Origin: Prevotella sp. UBA1395
Lineage (GTDB): Bacteria > Bacteroidota > Bacteroidia > Bacteroidales > Bacteroidaceae
Assembly (NCBI GenBank): GCA_002305235.1
Contig: DBQL01000050.1
Span: 17,291-23,736 of the forward strand
Direction: 5' to 3'
DNA: 6,446 bases
In this document: positions 1 to 6,446 of the stretch, piece after piece
Layout of the letters: each line of letters begins with the position of its first letter
How positions within the stretch are numbered: the first letter of the stretch is position 1
Program-made: the position numbers and the translations under genes
Notes under the pieces: model-generated
Told to the model about the DNA's origin: nothing
What the model saw: only the letters and a program-made list of their open reading frames with translations
The model's database searches: none

Positions 1-70
1 TTCGCCTCGCGATTACTATCGTTTCGTGGCGCGATTACTATCGTTTCGTCACGCGATTACTATCTTATCG
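1..70. repeat. 22-bp tandem repeat array, right-hand end
   Basis: The unit is CGCGATTACTATCGTTTCGT plus two variable bases. Copies begin at 8, 30 and 52, an exact 22-bp period. The first two copies are identical over 20 bases, with the variable pair GG then CA. The third matches through GATTACTATC and then decays (TTATCG). Bases 1-4 (TTCG) line up with the end of a further copy, so the array continues beyond the left edge. In the first two copies the unit holds a short dyad, CGAT-TACT-ATCG; in the third the right arm is broken at its last base. A 22-bp period is not a multiple of three, so the array is unlikely to be coding. With only two variable bases between copies it cannot be a CRISPR array. 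Its function is unknown: it could be a minisatellite behind an upstream gene or a cluster of protein-binding sites. Confidence 0.85.
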
Positions 71-172
71 CAAAGCCGTCTGCACGAGAGCCCCGAGCAT
101 CCGTGCGCAGAGTTCATAAAGAACTGATAACCAATGCGCTGTTTCCCCCATACGCGTTTCTTGCCCACCTTT

Positions 173-201
173 CCGGCCACCATTGGCGACATGGCGGCCG
201 G
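173..201 (-). other. Strong hairpin, better paired on minus strand
   Basis: The arms CCGGCCACCAT (173-183) and ATGGCGGCCGG (191-201) flank a 7-base loop. Read as + strand RNA, the stem has one A-C mismatch (179 with 195). Read as - strand RNA, the same position becomes a G-U wobble, giving 11 continuous pairs. This hints that any transcript using the structure comes from the minus strand, but no minus-strand promoter or T-run terminator was found. The mapped promoter lies downstream at 357-388, so this element is not in the SusC leader. Confidence 0.5.
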
Positions 202-225
202 AGACATGCCCGGGCATGCCCCGGC
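197..225. other. Perfect 14-bp palindrome within a larger dyad
   Basis: CATGCCCGGGCATG at 205-218 is a perfect palindrome. It is flanked by GCCGG (197-201) and CCGGC (221-225), which also pair, leaving a small asymmetric internal loop (AGA against CC). As DNA it could be a dimeric protein-binding site, and as RNA it could form a hairpin. The left outer arm overlaps the right arm of the 173-201 hairpin, so the two structures compete. The hexamer GACATG occurs three times nearby (188, 203, 234). Confidence 0.45.
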
Positions 226-270
226 TCACGCCCGACATGCCACCACCACTGCCGCCAAACGTGACACCAC

Positions 271-288
271 GCAGGGGTGCCCCCCTGC
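271..288. other. GC-rich stem-loop of 7 bp with tetraloop
   Basis: GCAGGGG (271-277) and CCCCTGC (282-288) pair perfectly around the loop TGCC. No T-run follows on either strand, so it is not a standard intrinsic terminator. It lies about 70 bp upstream of the -33 element of the operon promoter. It might be a late-read terminator of an upstream transcript, a binding site, or part of an RNA. The sequence does not decide between these. Confidence 0.45.
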
Positions 289-321
289 CATCTGCCCGAA
301 TAAATGCCGGATATGGACGAC

Positions 322-356
322 AAGAAAAATATTTCTTAAAAAAACGGAAAAAAACA
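322..356 (+). promoter_or_regulatory. Phased A-tracts upstream of promoter (UP-like)
   Basis: Two runs of seven A (338-344 and 348-354) are centred exactly 10 bp apart, one helical turn, and end just before the -33 TTTG. A further A5 (325-329) lies upstream, inside a small AAGAAA/TTTCTT dyad (322-327 with 332-337). Phased A-tracts bend DNA, and A-rich sequence upstream of promoters can contact the RNA polymerase alpha subunit. That this boosts transcription here is inference. Confidence 0.4.
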
Positions 357-388
357 TTTGGTTGTTCACATTTTTTGTATTACCTTTG
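357..388 (+). promoter_or_regulatory. Bacteroides-type promoter of the SusC/SusD operon
   Basis: TTTG at 357-360 matches the -33 element and TACCTTTG at 381-388 matches the -7 consensus TAnnTTTG of the Bacteroidota primary sigma factor. The 20-nt spacer is as expected and includes a T6 run (371-376). Transcription should start within about ten bases after 388, giving an untranslated leader of about 90 nt before the ATG at 485. The leader is AT-rich, with a T8 run (450-457) and no Shine-Dalgarno sequence. I see no clear operator for a hybrid two-component or SusR-like regulator, and no regulator gene lies in the window. Confidence 0.75.
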
Positions 389-484
389 CTCCATTACTAA
401 TCAGCAATCTATGCTGAAACACAGCTACCGAAAACATCAAGAAAAGATATTTTTTTTCACTAATCTATCTAATAATTAAAAAGT

Positions 485-3400
485 ATGTCTGATTATTTGA
501 AGCACTTTCGAATGGCGCTGCTCACCATGCTGCTCTTTGTGGCAGGCTCCGTGCAAGCGCAGACTGTAAAGGGTGTCGTGAAAGACGCTACCGGTGAACC
601 GATTATCGGCGCCACGATCGTAGAGCAAGGCGTATCGGGTAATGGCGTGGTCACCGATCTCGACGGTAACTTTACCCTGCAGTTGAAAGGTAAATCCAAG
701 AAGGTCACGATCTCATACGTCGGTATGAAGTCGCAGACCGTAGATGCCTCTTCCGGCAAAATCAACGTGTCGTTGGAAGACGCGGCCACCAGTTTGAATG
801 ATGTCGTGGTCATTGGCTACGGCTCGGTGAAACGCAAAGATATCACCGGATCGGTGGCTACCGTAGACAACAAGGCTCTCACCGAGGTGCCGGTGGCATC
901 GGCAGCCGAGGCCATCACCGGCAAGCTCGCCGGCGTGCAGGTGACCACCACCGAGGGATCGCCCGATGCCAAAGTGAAAATCCGTGTGCGCGGAGGTGGT
1001 TCGATCACCCAAAGCAACGAGCCGCTGTATGTCGTCGACGGATTCCCCGTAGACGATATCAGCAACATTCCCGCCACCGACATCCAAGATATCACCGTGC
1101 TCAAAGACGCTTCCTCGACAGCCATCTATGGCAGCCGGGGTGCCAACGGCGTAATTTTGGTAACCACCAAGAACGGACAGGCCGGCAAAGTGAACGTGAG
1201 CTACAACGCTTACTACGGCTGGAAGGAGATGGCCAAGAAAATGAATGTGCTCTCGCCCGGCGATTACGTGAAGTGGCAGTACGAGCTGGCACTGCTCCAT
1301 GACGACGTGAAAAAATTTGCCGACATCTTCGGAAACTACCAAGACCTCGACCTCTACCAGAACATTCAGGGCAACGACTGGCAGGACATGACCTACGGAC
1401 GCACCGGAACCACGTTCAATCACAACGTGAGCGTGACGGGCGGAACAGAGGCCGTGAGATACGCCTTCAGCTATGCGCACATGAATGACAAGGCCATCAT
1501 GATAGGCAGTAACTTCAAAAGAGACAACTTCTCACTCAAGCTCAACACCAAACCCACGAAGACAACCACCTTCGACCTGCAGGCACGATTCAGCGATACC
1601 GATATCCTCGGTGGAGGTGCCAATGAGGCCAGCGGCGTGTATAACACCGACCGACGCCTCAAGGATGCCATCATCTATCCGCCCATCCCACTCGCCGGAC
1701 TGGCATCGGCCAACTCCTCGTTCCAAGACGATGACCTCAATATCTACGATCCGATCACCTCTTCGGCCGACAACGATCGGAAGAAAGACCGCAAGAACCT
1801 GAACATCGCAGGTGGCTTCGGATGGGAAATATTCAAGAACTTCAAGGCCAAGACCGAATTCGGCTATGACCTCTACCGCCAGTACGACCAACGATTCTGG
1901 GGTCTGACCACCTATTACGTGAAGAATGTGCCCAGCGGTACAAACCAAAACCACCCGGCCATACGCTTCACCGACTCCAACCGTCACTCCGTACGCAACA
2001 CCAACACCCTGAGCTACGACTTCGCCAAGCTCATCAAGAACAAGAATCACCACTTGGACATGATGGTGGGCGAGGAGTATATCATCACCAAGGAGCGCGA
2101 AGCCATCGACGAGGTGCACGGATTCCCCACCGACTACGATTCGGGCACGGCATGGAGGCTCTCCTCACAGGGCACACCCTATACCATCGACAACAGCTAT
2201 AAGGCCGACGACAAACTGTGGTCGTTCTTCGGACGAGCCAACTACTCGTATGCCGAGAAATACCTCGCCACGGTGACTTTCCGCGCCGACGCCAGCTCTA
2301 AGTTCATGAACGACAACCGCTGGGGATACTTCCCATCGGTGGCATTGGCATGGCGCATCTCATCAGAAAACTTCATGGCCGGCACCAAGAGCTGGCTCGA
2401 CGACTTGAAACTGCGCCTCTCATACGGTACGGCAGGTAACAACGCCATCCCCACCGGACAGCTCGTGCAGCTCTACAACAACTCGGCCACCACATGGATC
2501 AACGGCTTCACCAACTACTGGGCACCCTCGAAGACGATGGCCAACCCCGACCTGAAATGGGAGACAACCATCACACGTAACATCGGTCTCGACTGGACGC
2601 TCTTCGGCGGAAAGCTCAACGGTAGCTTTGAGTTCTACAAAAACACCACCAAAGACCTGCTCAACGCCTTCCGCGTGCCCGGAACGGGTTACGATACCCA
2701 GTATCGCAACATCGGCGAGACACAGAACAAGGGTTTCGAGGCCACGTTCACATGGCACGCCATCAACAAGAAAGACTGGGGCATCGATATCAACGGTAAC
2801 ATCGGTTTCAACAAAAACCGCGTGAATGACCTTGGAACGATGGATGACTTCGGCGCTTATTCCTACTGGGCCTCTACCGAAATCGGTAACGACTACTGGA
2901 TTGCCGCCGGCGCTCCGCTGGGACAGATCAGGGGCTATCAGCTCGACGGCAACGGCCGTTACGAGGTGACCGACTTCACAGGATATGACGAGAAGACCAA
3001 GAAATGGGTGCTCAAAGAGGGCGTGGCAGACGCATCGGGCATCATCGGCACCGTGCGTCCCGGATCACTCAAGCTCAAAGACCAGCTCACGGTAGACACC
3101 GACGGTGACGGCGTGAACGATGCCGGCGACGGTGTGATCACCGATTCGGACAACACCATCATCGGAAACGTGAACCCCGACGCCTACGGCGGTTTCGGAA
3201 TCACGGCTCATGCATACGGATTCGACCTCTCGGCACAGTTCAGTTTCCAAATCGGCAACAAGGAATACAATGCCAACAAAATCGAGTATACCTCGACAAG
3301 TAAGTACTACTATCGCAACCTGATCGACATCATGGCCGACGGTAAGCGATGGACAAACCTCGACCCGCTGACCGGCGAGATATCCAACGACCCGGCACGA

Positions 3401-3727
3401 CTGGCCGAACTCAACGCCAACACCACCATGTGGAGCCCCTATATGAGCAAGTTTGTGCTCACAGACTGGGCTGTCGAAGATGCGTCGTTCCTCAGACTGA
3501 ACACCATCACATTGGGATACACGCTGCCCAAAGGCTTCACCAAGCGCTTGGGAATCAACAGCCTGCGATTCTATGCCACCGCATACAACGTGTTCTGCAT
3601 CACGGGATACTCCGGTTTCGACCCCGAAGCAGACACCGTCACCAAGGATGCGCTCACTCCCAATGTTGACTACTCCGGCTATCCCCGCAGCCGTTCGTAC
3701 GTCATTGGATTGAATCTCAATTTCTAA
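485..3727 (+). CDS. SusC/RagA-like TonB-dependent outer-membrane transporter
   Basis: This is an outer-membrane beta-barrel that imports oligosaccharides into the periplasm using energy from TonB-ExbB-ExbD, in complex with the SusD-like protein encoded next. The protein has 1080 residues, within the usual SusC range. Residues 1-25 form a signal peptide with a likely cut after VQA. Residues 28-102 are the carboxypeptidase-regulatory-like beta domain of this family (GEPIIGATI, TDLDGNFTL). The probable TonB-box region is DVVVIGYG (106-113). A plug follows at about 116-233, with the SusC signature PLYVVDG and LKDASSTAIYGSRGANGVI (206-224). The rest is barrel, including the conserved late segments IIGNVNP and GYSGFDPE, and the chain ends in Phe (LNLNF), the usual outer-membrane insertion signal. 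An acidic loop, DTDGDGVND and following residues (871-889), resembles a calcium-binding loop. The ATG at 485 gives a complete signal peptide and is preferred despite lacking a ribosome-binding site. The substrate cannot be read from SusC alone. Confidence 0.96.
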   Translation: MSDYLKHFRMALLTMLLFVAGSVQAQTVKGVVKDATGEPIIGATIVEQGVSGNGVVTDLDGNFTLQLKGKSKKVTISYVGMKSQTVDASSGKINVSLEDAATSLNDVVVIGYGSVKRKDITGSVATVDNKALTEVPVASAAEAITGKLAGVQVTTTEGSPDAKVKIRVRGGGSITQSNEPLYVVDGFPVDDISNIPATDIQDITVLKDASSTAIYGSRGANGVILVTTKNGQAGKVNVSYNAYYGWKEMAKKMNVLSPGDYVKWQYELALLHDDVKKFADIFGNYQDLDLYQNIQGNDWQDMTYGRTGTTFNHNVSVTGGTEAVRYAFSYAHMNDKAIMIGSNFKRDNFSLKLNTKPTKTTTFDLQARFSDTDILGGGANEASGVYNTDRRLKDAIIYPPIPLAGLASANSSFQDDDLNIYDPITSSADNDRKKDRKNLNIAGGFGWEIFKNFKAKTEFGYDLYRQYDQRFWGLTTYYVKNVPSGTNQNHPAIRFTDSNRHSVRNTNTLSYDFAKLIKNKNHHLDMMVGEEYIITKEREAIDEVHGFPTDYDSGTAWRLSSQGTPYTIDNSYKADDKLWSFFGRANYSYAEKYLATVTFRADASSKFMNDNRWGYFPSVALAWRISSENFMAGTKSWLDDLKLRLSYGTAGNNAIPTGQLVQLYNNSATTWINGFTNYWAPSKTMANPDLKWETTITRNIGLDWTLFGGKLNGSFEFYKNTTKDLLNAFRVPGTGYDTQYRNIGETQNKGFEATFTWHAINKKDWGIDINGNIGFNKNRVNDLGTMDDFGAYSYWASTEIGNDYWIAAGAPLGQIRGYQLDGNGRYEVTDFTGYDEKTKKWVLKEGVADASGIIGTVRPGSLKLKDQLTVDTDGDGVNDAGDGVITDSDNTIIGNVNPDAYGGFGITAHAYGFDLSAQFSFQIGNKEYNANKIEYTSTSKYYYRNLIDIMADGKRWTNLDPLTGEISNDPARLAELNANTTMWSPYMSKFVLTDWAVEDASFLRLNTITLGYTLPKGFTKRLGINSLRFYATAYNVFCITGYSGFDPEADTVTKDALTPNVDYSGYPRSRSYVIGLNLNF

Positions 3728-3746
3728 AGCATAACAGAACACAACG

Positions 3747-5618
3747 ATGAAACAATATATCAGATTATCTATCGTATCCCTCGCTGCCACCGCCCTGACC
3801 GCATGCGACATGGATGCCCCCTCTATCTCCAGCCTTGACGGCTCGTCAATCTACTCCGTCTACTCGCTGGCAGAGGCCGAAGTGATGTCAATCAACCAGT
3901 CGTTTGGCGAGACTAACTCCTATCGCGGACGTTTCTTGCCCTACTACGGACTCAATACCGACTTGGAAACCATCAGCGCCGGAACGCTGCTCTCTAAGAG
4001 TACCGACGACAAGGTGAGCTTGGCCAACTACAACACACTGGCCAACAACGGGCAGATGAATACCGACAACAACGCGTACGCCAAGTTCTACGAGGGCATA
4101 GAGCGCGCAAACCTTGCCATCGAGGGACTGCAGAAGTATGGCGACATCGACAACAGACCCGACATGGGACAGCTCTATGGCGAGGCGCTCACCATGCGCG
4201 CCGTGATCTATACCGATCTCATCAAGGCATGGGGAGACGTGCCGGCACGCTTCAAGCCCAACAGCAACGACAACATCTACATGCCCCGCGCCAGCAAAGA
4301 CTCGCTCTACAAGATTCTGCTGGCTGACTTGAAGACAGCCGAGAAATATCTCTACTGGCCCAACCAAAACAACATCACCACAACCGTGGAGCGTTGCAGC
4401 AAGGCATTTGCCAAAGGCCTTCGAGCACGCATAGCACTCTATGCCTGCGGATATAACCTCTATGGCGACGGCTATCGCCGCTCCAACGACCCGGCACTGA
4501 GTCAGGACAGCATGATGCTCATCGTGAAAAAAGAGTGCGAAGACATCATCAACAGCGGATATAACAAGCTCGGAACGTTCAAGGATAACTTCGTGAAGCT
4601 CTGTCAGGACAACACCGGAGCCGGAGCGGAGAGCCTCTGGGAGATTCCGTTCTCTGACGGCCGCGGACGCGTGCTCTATACCTTCGGCGTGAAACACAAT
4701 GCCAAAGACCAGTACACCGAGCAGGCGCAGGGCGGCGTGAACGGCCCGATACCCACCCTCTACTACGACTATGACGTGGAGGATTCACGTCGAGACATCA
4801 CCTGTGTGCCCTACGAATGGAGCAAAGACCGTATCGAGGGAAGCACCGACCTGACCACCGTCGACGGCAAGGGAAAGAAGATTCACGCTTACCAGACTCT
4901 GCGCAGCATCAACAAGTGGTGCTTCGGCAAACTGCGCTACGAGTGGATGACACGCACCGTGACATCGACCAACGACGACGGCGTGAACTGGCAGTACATG
5001 CGTCTCGCCGACGTTTATCTCATGGCCGCAGAGGCAGAGAACTACCTCAACGGCCCGGCAACGGCATGGACCTATATGAAACCCATCCTCAGCCGCGCAC
5101 TTCCCTCGGCAAAGGTGAACGCCTTGCAAGCCAAATACACTGCCAACAAGAATGCTTTCTTCCAAGGCATCGTAGACCAAAGAGCCTTTGAGTTCGCCGG
5201 AGAGATGCTGCGCAAGGCCGACTTGGTGCGCTGGGGAATCATCGACCAGAAGATGCAGGAGTGCAAGGACAAGCTCAACCAGCTGGCCAACCGTCAGGGA
5301 GCATACGCCGACCTGCCCTCGAAACTCTATTATCAGATGTATGACGGCGACGGCGACGGACTGCAGGAGAGCATCCGCATCTATGGCCTGAACCACGGAG
5401 ACAGTGACGAAGCAGCCAAATCGCTTACCGGATACACCTCGAAGAGCTGGTTCGTCGACAGCAAAGACAACTCTAACCTGTTAGCAGACGACTATATCAA
5501 CGGACTCTATGTGGTGACACCGAGCACGCACTGTCTGTGGCCTATCTGGCAGACTTTCATCAACTCCAGCAACGGATTGCTGAACAACGATGGCTTATAC
5601 GGCCAGCTGAACAAGTAA
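3747..5618 (+). CDS. SusD/RagB-like surface glycan-binding lipoprotein
   Basis: This is a lipid-anchored outer-membrane protein that captures glycan at the cell surface and caps the SusC barrel. It has 623 residues, at the long end of the family. The signal peptide ends in the lipobox LTAC with Cys20 as the lipidated residue. Asp21 and Asp23 follow, and acidic residues after the Cys are typical of surface-exported Bacteroidota lipoproteins. Family landmarks appear in the expected order: the TPR-region segment ALTMRAVIYTDLIKAWGDVP (147-166), MRLADVYLMAAEAE (418-431), QRAFEFAGEMLRKADLVRWG (478-497), and the C-terminal LWPI (597-600) followed by LLNNDGLYGQ. A DGDGDGLQES stretch (533-542) looks like a calcium-binding loop. 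The gene starts 19 nt after the SusC stop, so the two are co-transcribed. It ends with tandem TAA codons (5616-5621). The glycan bound is not predictable from these motifs. Confidence 0.96.
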   Translation: MKQYIRLSIVSLAATALTACDMDAPSISSLDGSSIYSVYSLAEAEVMSINQSFGETNSYRGRFLPYYGLNTDLETISAGTLLSKSTDDKVSLANYNTLANNGQMNTDNNAYAKFYEGIERANLAIEGLQKYGDIDNRPDMGQLYGEALTMRAVIYTDLIKAWGDVPARFKPNSNDNIYMPRASKDSLYKILLADLKTAEKYLYWPNQNNITTTVERCSKAFAKGLRARIALYACGYNLYGDGYRRSNDPALSQDSMMLIVKKECEDIINSGYNKLGTFKDNFVKLCQDNTGAGAESLWEIPFSDGRGRVLYTFGVKHNAKDQYTEQAQGGVNGPIPTLYYDYDVEDSRRDITCVPYEWSKDRIEGSTDLTTVDGKGKKIHAYQTLRSINKWCFGKLRYEWMTRTVTSTNDDGVNWQYMRLADVYLMAAEAENYLNGPATAWTYMKPILSRALPSAKVNALQAKYTANKNAFFQGIVDQRAFEFAGEMLRKADLVRWGIIDQKMQECKDKLNQLANRQGAYADLPSKLYYQMYDGDGDGLQESIRIYGLNHGDSDEAAKSLTGYTSKSWFVDSKDNSNLLADDYINGLYVVTPSTHCLWPIWQTFINSSNGLLNNDGLYGQLNK

Positions 5619-5640
5619 TAATACTAAAGCAAACACGACA

Positions 5641-6446
5641 ATGAAAAGATCAATCATAATGACAAGTATGTTGGGGCTTACTCTGGCCCTGACATCTTGC
5701 AGTGACGTGATGGACGAGATCACCTCGCTGGCACTTGACCGTAACCTCTCGCCCATCAACTTGGAAGCCCGCGTGCAGGACAGAACCAACGTGAAACTGA
5801 GCTGGACGACAGTGAACGGCGCAACCGGATATATCATCGAGCAATATGACAACGACAGCCTGTCATTCGATGGCAAGACTGCCTCGGCAACCTATACCGT
5901 CTCCGCCGACGACGTGCCCTACACCATTTCGGGCTTGGAGGGTGAGACCGAGTATTCTTTCCGCGTGATGTCGGTGACGGCAGGCGATGACAGTCGCAAC
6001 TCCAAATGGAGCGAAGCATACGCCAAGACGGGCACCGAGCAGATCATCTACTCGCTCGGCGAGAACGATGTGAAGGCTCGTTCGGTGACCATCACATGGC
6101 CCGCGGGGCAGTCGGCCGCCCGCATCGTGGTGACCGATGCCGCCGGAAACATCGCGGCAGACCATGCTCTCACCGCCGATGAGATCGCCGCCGGAGCGGC
6201 AACGATTACCGGACTCACGCCCGAGACATCATATTCGGCCAAGATGCTGCGCTCTACCGGCAAGACCCGTGGCACGGTGAGCTTCACCACAGCCATCGAA
6301 CTGGCCGAGAACGACATCCTCGTGAAAGCCGGTGACGACCTCGCGACGGCCATTGCCAATGCCCCGGCAGGCGCAAGGCTCGTGATTATGCCCGGAACTT
6401 ACACCATCACAGACGCTGACGGCGTGGTGGCCGCGGGCGCGGCAGA
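5641..6446 (+). CDS. FN3 and beta-helix (DUF4957-like) lipoprotein, 3' truncated by window
   Basis: The frame starts at 5641, 22 nt after the SusD stop, and stays open to the window end (268 codons plus two bases). Residues 1-20 are a lipoprotein signal peptide with lipobox LTSC (Cys20), then Ser-Asp, so it is probably surface exposed. Residues about 38-131 form a fibronectin type III domain (NVKLSWTTVNGATGYIIE, ISGLEGETEYSFRVMSV). Residues about 136-218 form a second, more divergent one (SVTITWPAG, ITGLTPETSYSAKML, VSFTT). From about 226 the sequence (ILVKAGDDLATAIANAPAGA, then LVIMPGTYTI) matches the opening coil of a right-handed beta-helix, as in the DUF4957/DUF5123 proteins that often follow SusCD pairs. 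Many such proteins are glycan-binding or lyase-like, but catalytic residues would lie beyond the window, so it could equally be a non-enzymatic surface glycan-binding protein. Its position matches the SusE/F or SGBP slot. The lipoprotein and FN3 calls are firm and the beta-helix call is moderate. Confidence 0.88.
   Translation, partial: MKRSIIMTSMLGLTLALTSCSDVMDEITSLALDRNLSPINLEARVQDRTNVKLSWTTVNGATGYIIEQYDNDSLSFDGKTASATYTVSADDVPYTISGLEGETEYSFRVMSVTAGDDSRNSKWSEAYAKTGTEQIIYSLGENDVKARSVTITWPAGQSAARIVVTDAAGNIAADHALTADEIAAGAATITGLTPETSYSAKMLRSTGKTRGTVSFTTAIELAENDILVKAGDDLATAIANAPAGARLVIMPGTYTITDADGVVAAGAA

Larger units (their letters stand above)
71..356. other. Intergenic region without a convincing gene
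   Basis: This stretch joins the 22-bp repeats to the promoter of the SusC gene. Short open frames exist on both strands. Those on the + strand lack a family signature and run across the promoter. The minus-strand frame (323 down to 114) is rich in Trp and Arg, as expected from a chance reading of GC-rich DNA. About 130-300 is distinctly GC-rich and about 320-356 is A-rich. The GC-rich part contains hairpins described separately. A weak GCACG/CGTGC pairing (82-86 with 102-106) is also present but has no T-run after it. I see no tRNA, rRNA or recognisable riboswitch. Confidence 0.6.

Noticed and set aside
1..70. CRISPR array
   Set aside because: Units are 22 bp with only two variable bases between the constant parts, so there are no spacers.
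271..288. Intrinsic terminator
   Set aside because: The stem is strong but no T-run follows on either strand.
114..323. Minus-strand protein of 69 residues
   Set aside because: The composition is Trp/Arg-rich, no family is recognisable, there is no ribosome-binding or promoter signal, and the GC-rich stretch opens several frames by chance.
134..479. Plus-strand proteins of 88 and 98 residues upstream of SusC
   Set aside because: They run through the GC hairpins, the A-tracts and the promoter, lack domain features, and would start before the predicted transcription start.
835..842. Minus-strand TAnnTTTG match inside SusC, possible antisense RNA promoter as known in some PULs
   Set aside because: No TTTG or TTG lies at the required distance on the minus strand (about 863-866), and a single 8-mer match is expected by chance in a window this size.
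3728..3746. Terminator or promoter between SusC and SusD
   Set aside because: The 19-nt gap has no dyad, no T-run and no -7 element, so it fits an operon junction.
3065..3811. Long minus-strand frame opposite SusC and into SusD (also 713-1480, 1532-2119 and 3888-4697)
   Set aside because: These are shadows of well-supported coding genes with biased codon use. Their translations show no domain or signal features.

Overview
The window reads as the start of a polysaccharide-utilisation locus (PUL) from a member of the Bacteroidota, most likely order Bacteroidales and possibly Prevotellaceae or a relative. The evidence is a SusC/SusD gene pair, a Bacteroides-type promoter (TTTG, 20-nt spacer, TAnnTTTG), no Shine-Dalgarno sequence before any start codon, A-rich leaders, and lipoboxes followed by acidic residues. 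The genus cannot be fixed from this sequence alone.

Layout: positions 1-484 hold no convincing gene. This stretch has three parts. The first (1 to about 70) is the right-hand end of a 22-bp tandem repeat that runs off the window edge. The second (about 130-300) is a GC-rich block with several strong dyad symmetries. The third (about 320-484) is AT-rich and carries phased A-tracts, the promoter and a leader of roughly 90 nt. Three genes on the + strand follow: a SusC-like TonB-dependent transporter (485-3727, 1080 aa, complete), a SusD-like surface lipoprotein (3747-5618, 623 aa, complete), and a third lipoprotein (from 5641, cut by the window end after 268 codons). The third has two fibronectin-III-like domains and then the beginning of what looks like a right-handed beta-helix (DUF4957/DUF5123-like) domain. 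The gaps of 19 and 22 nt, and the absence of any terminator between the genes, indicate one operon.

Working model: SusD and the third lipoprotein sit on the outer face of the outer membrane and bind a glycan. SusD acts as the lid of the SusC barrel, and SusC imports oligosaccharides using TonB energy. The beta-helix signature suggests a pectin-type or other uronic-acid glycan, but no catalytic gene is visible, so the substrate is inferred. The coding part is a well-known type of system. The less explained material is in the 484 bases upstream of the operon.
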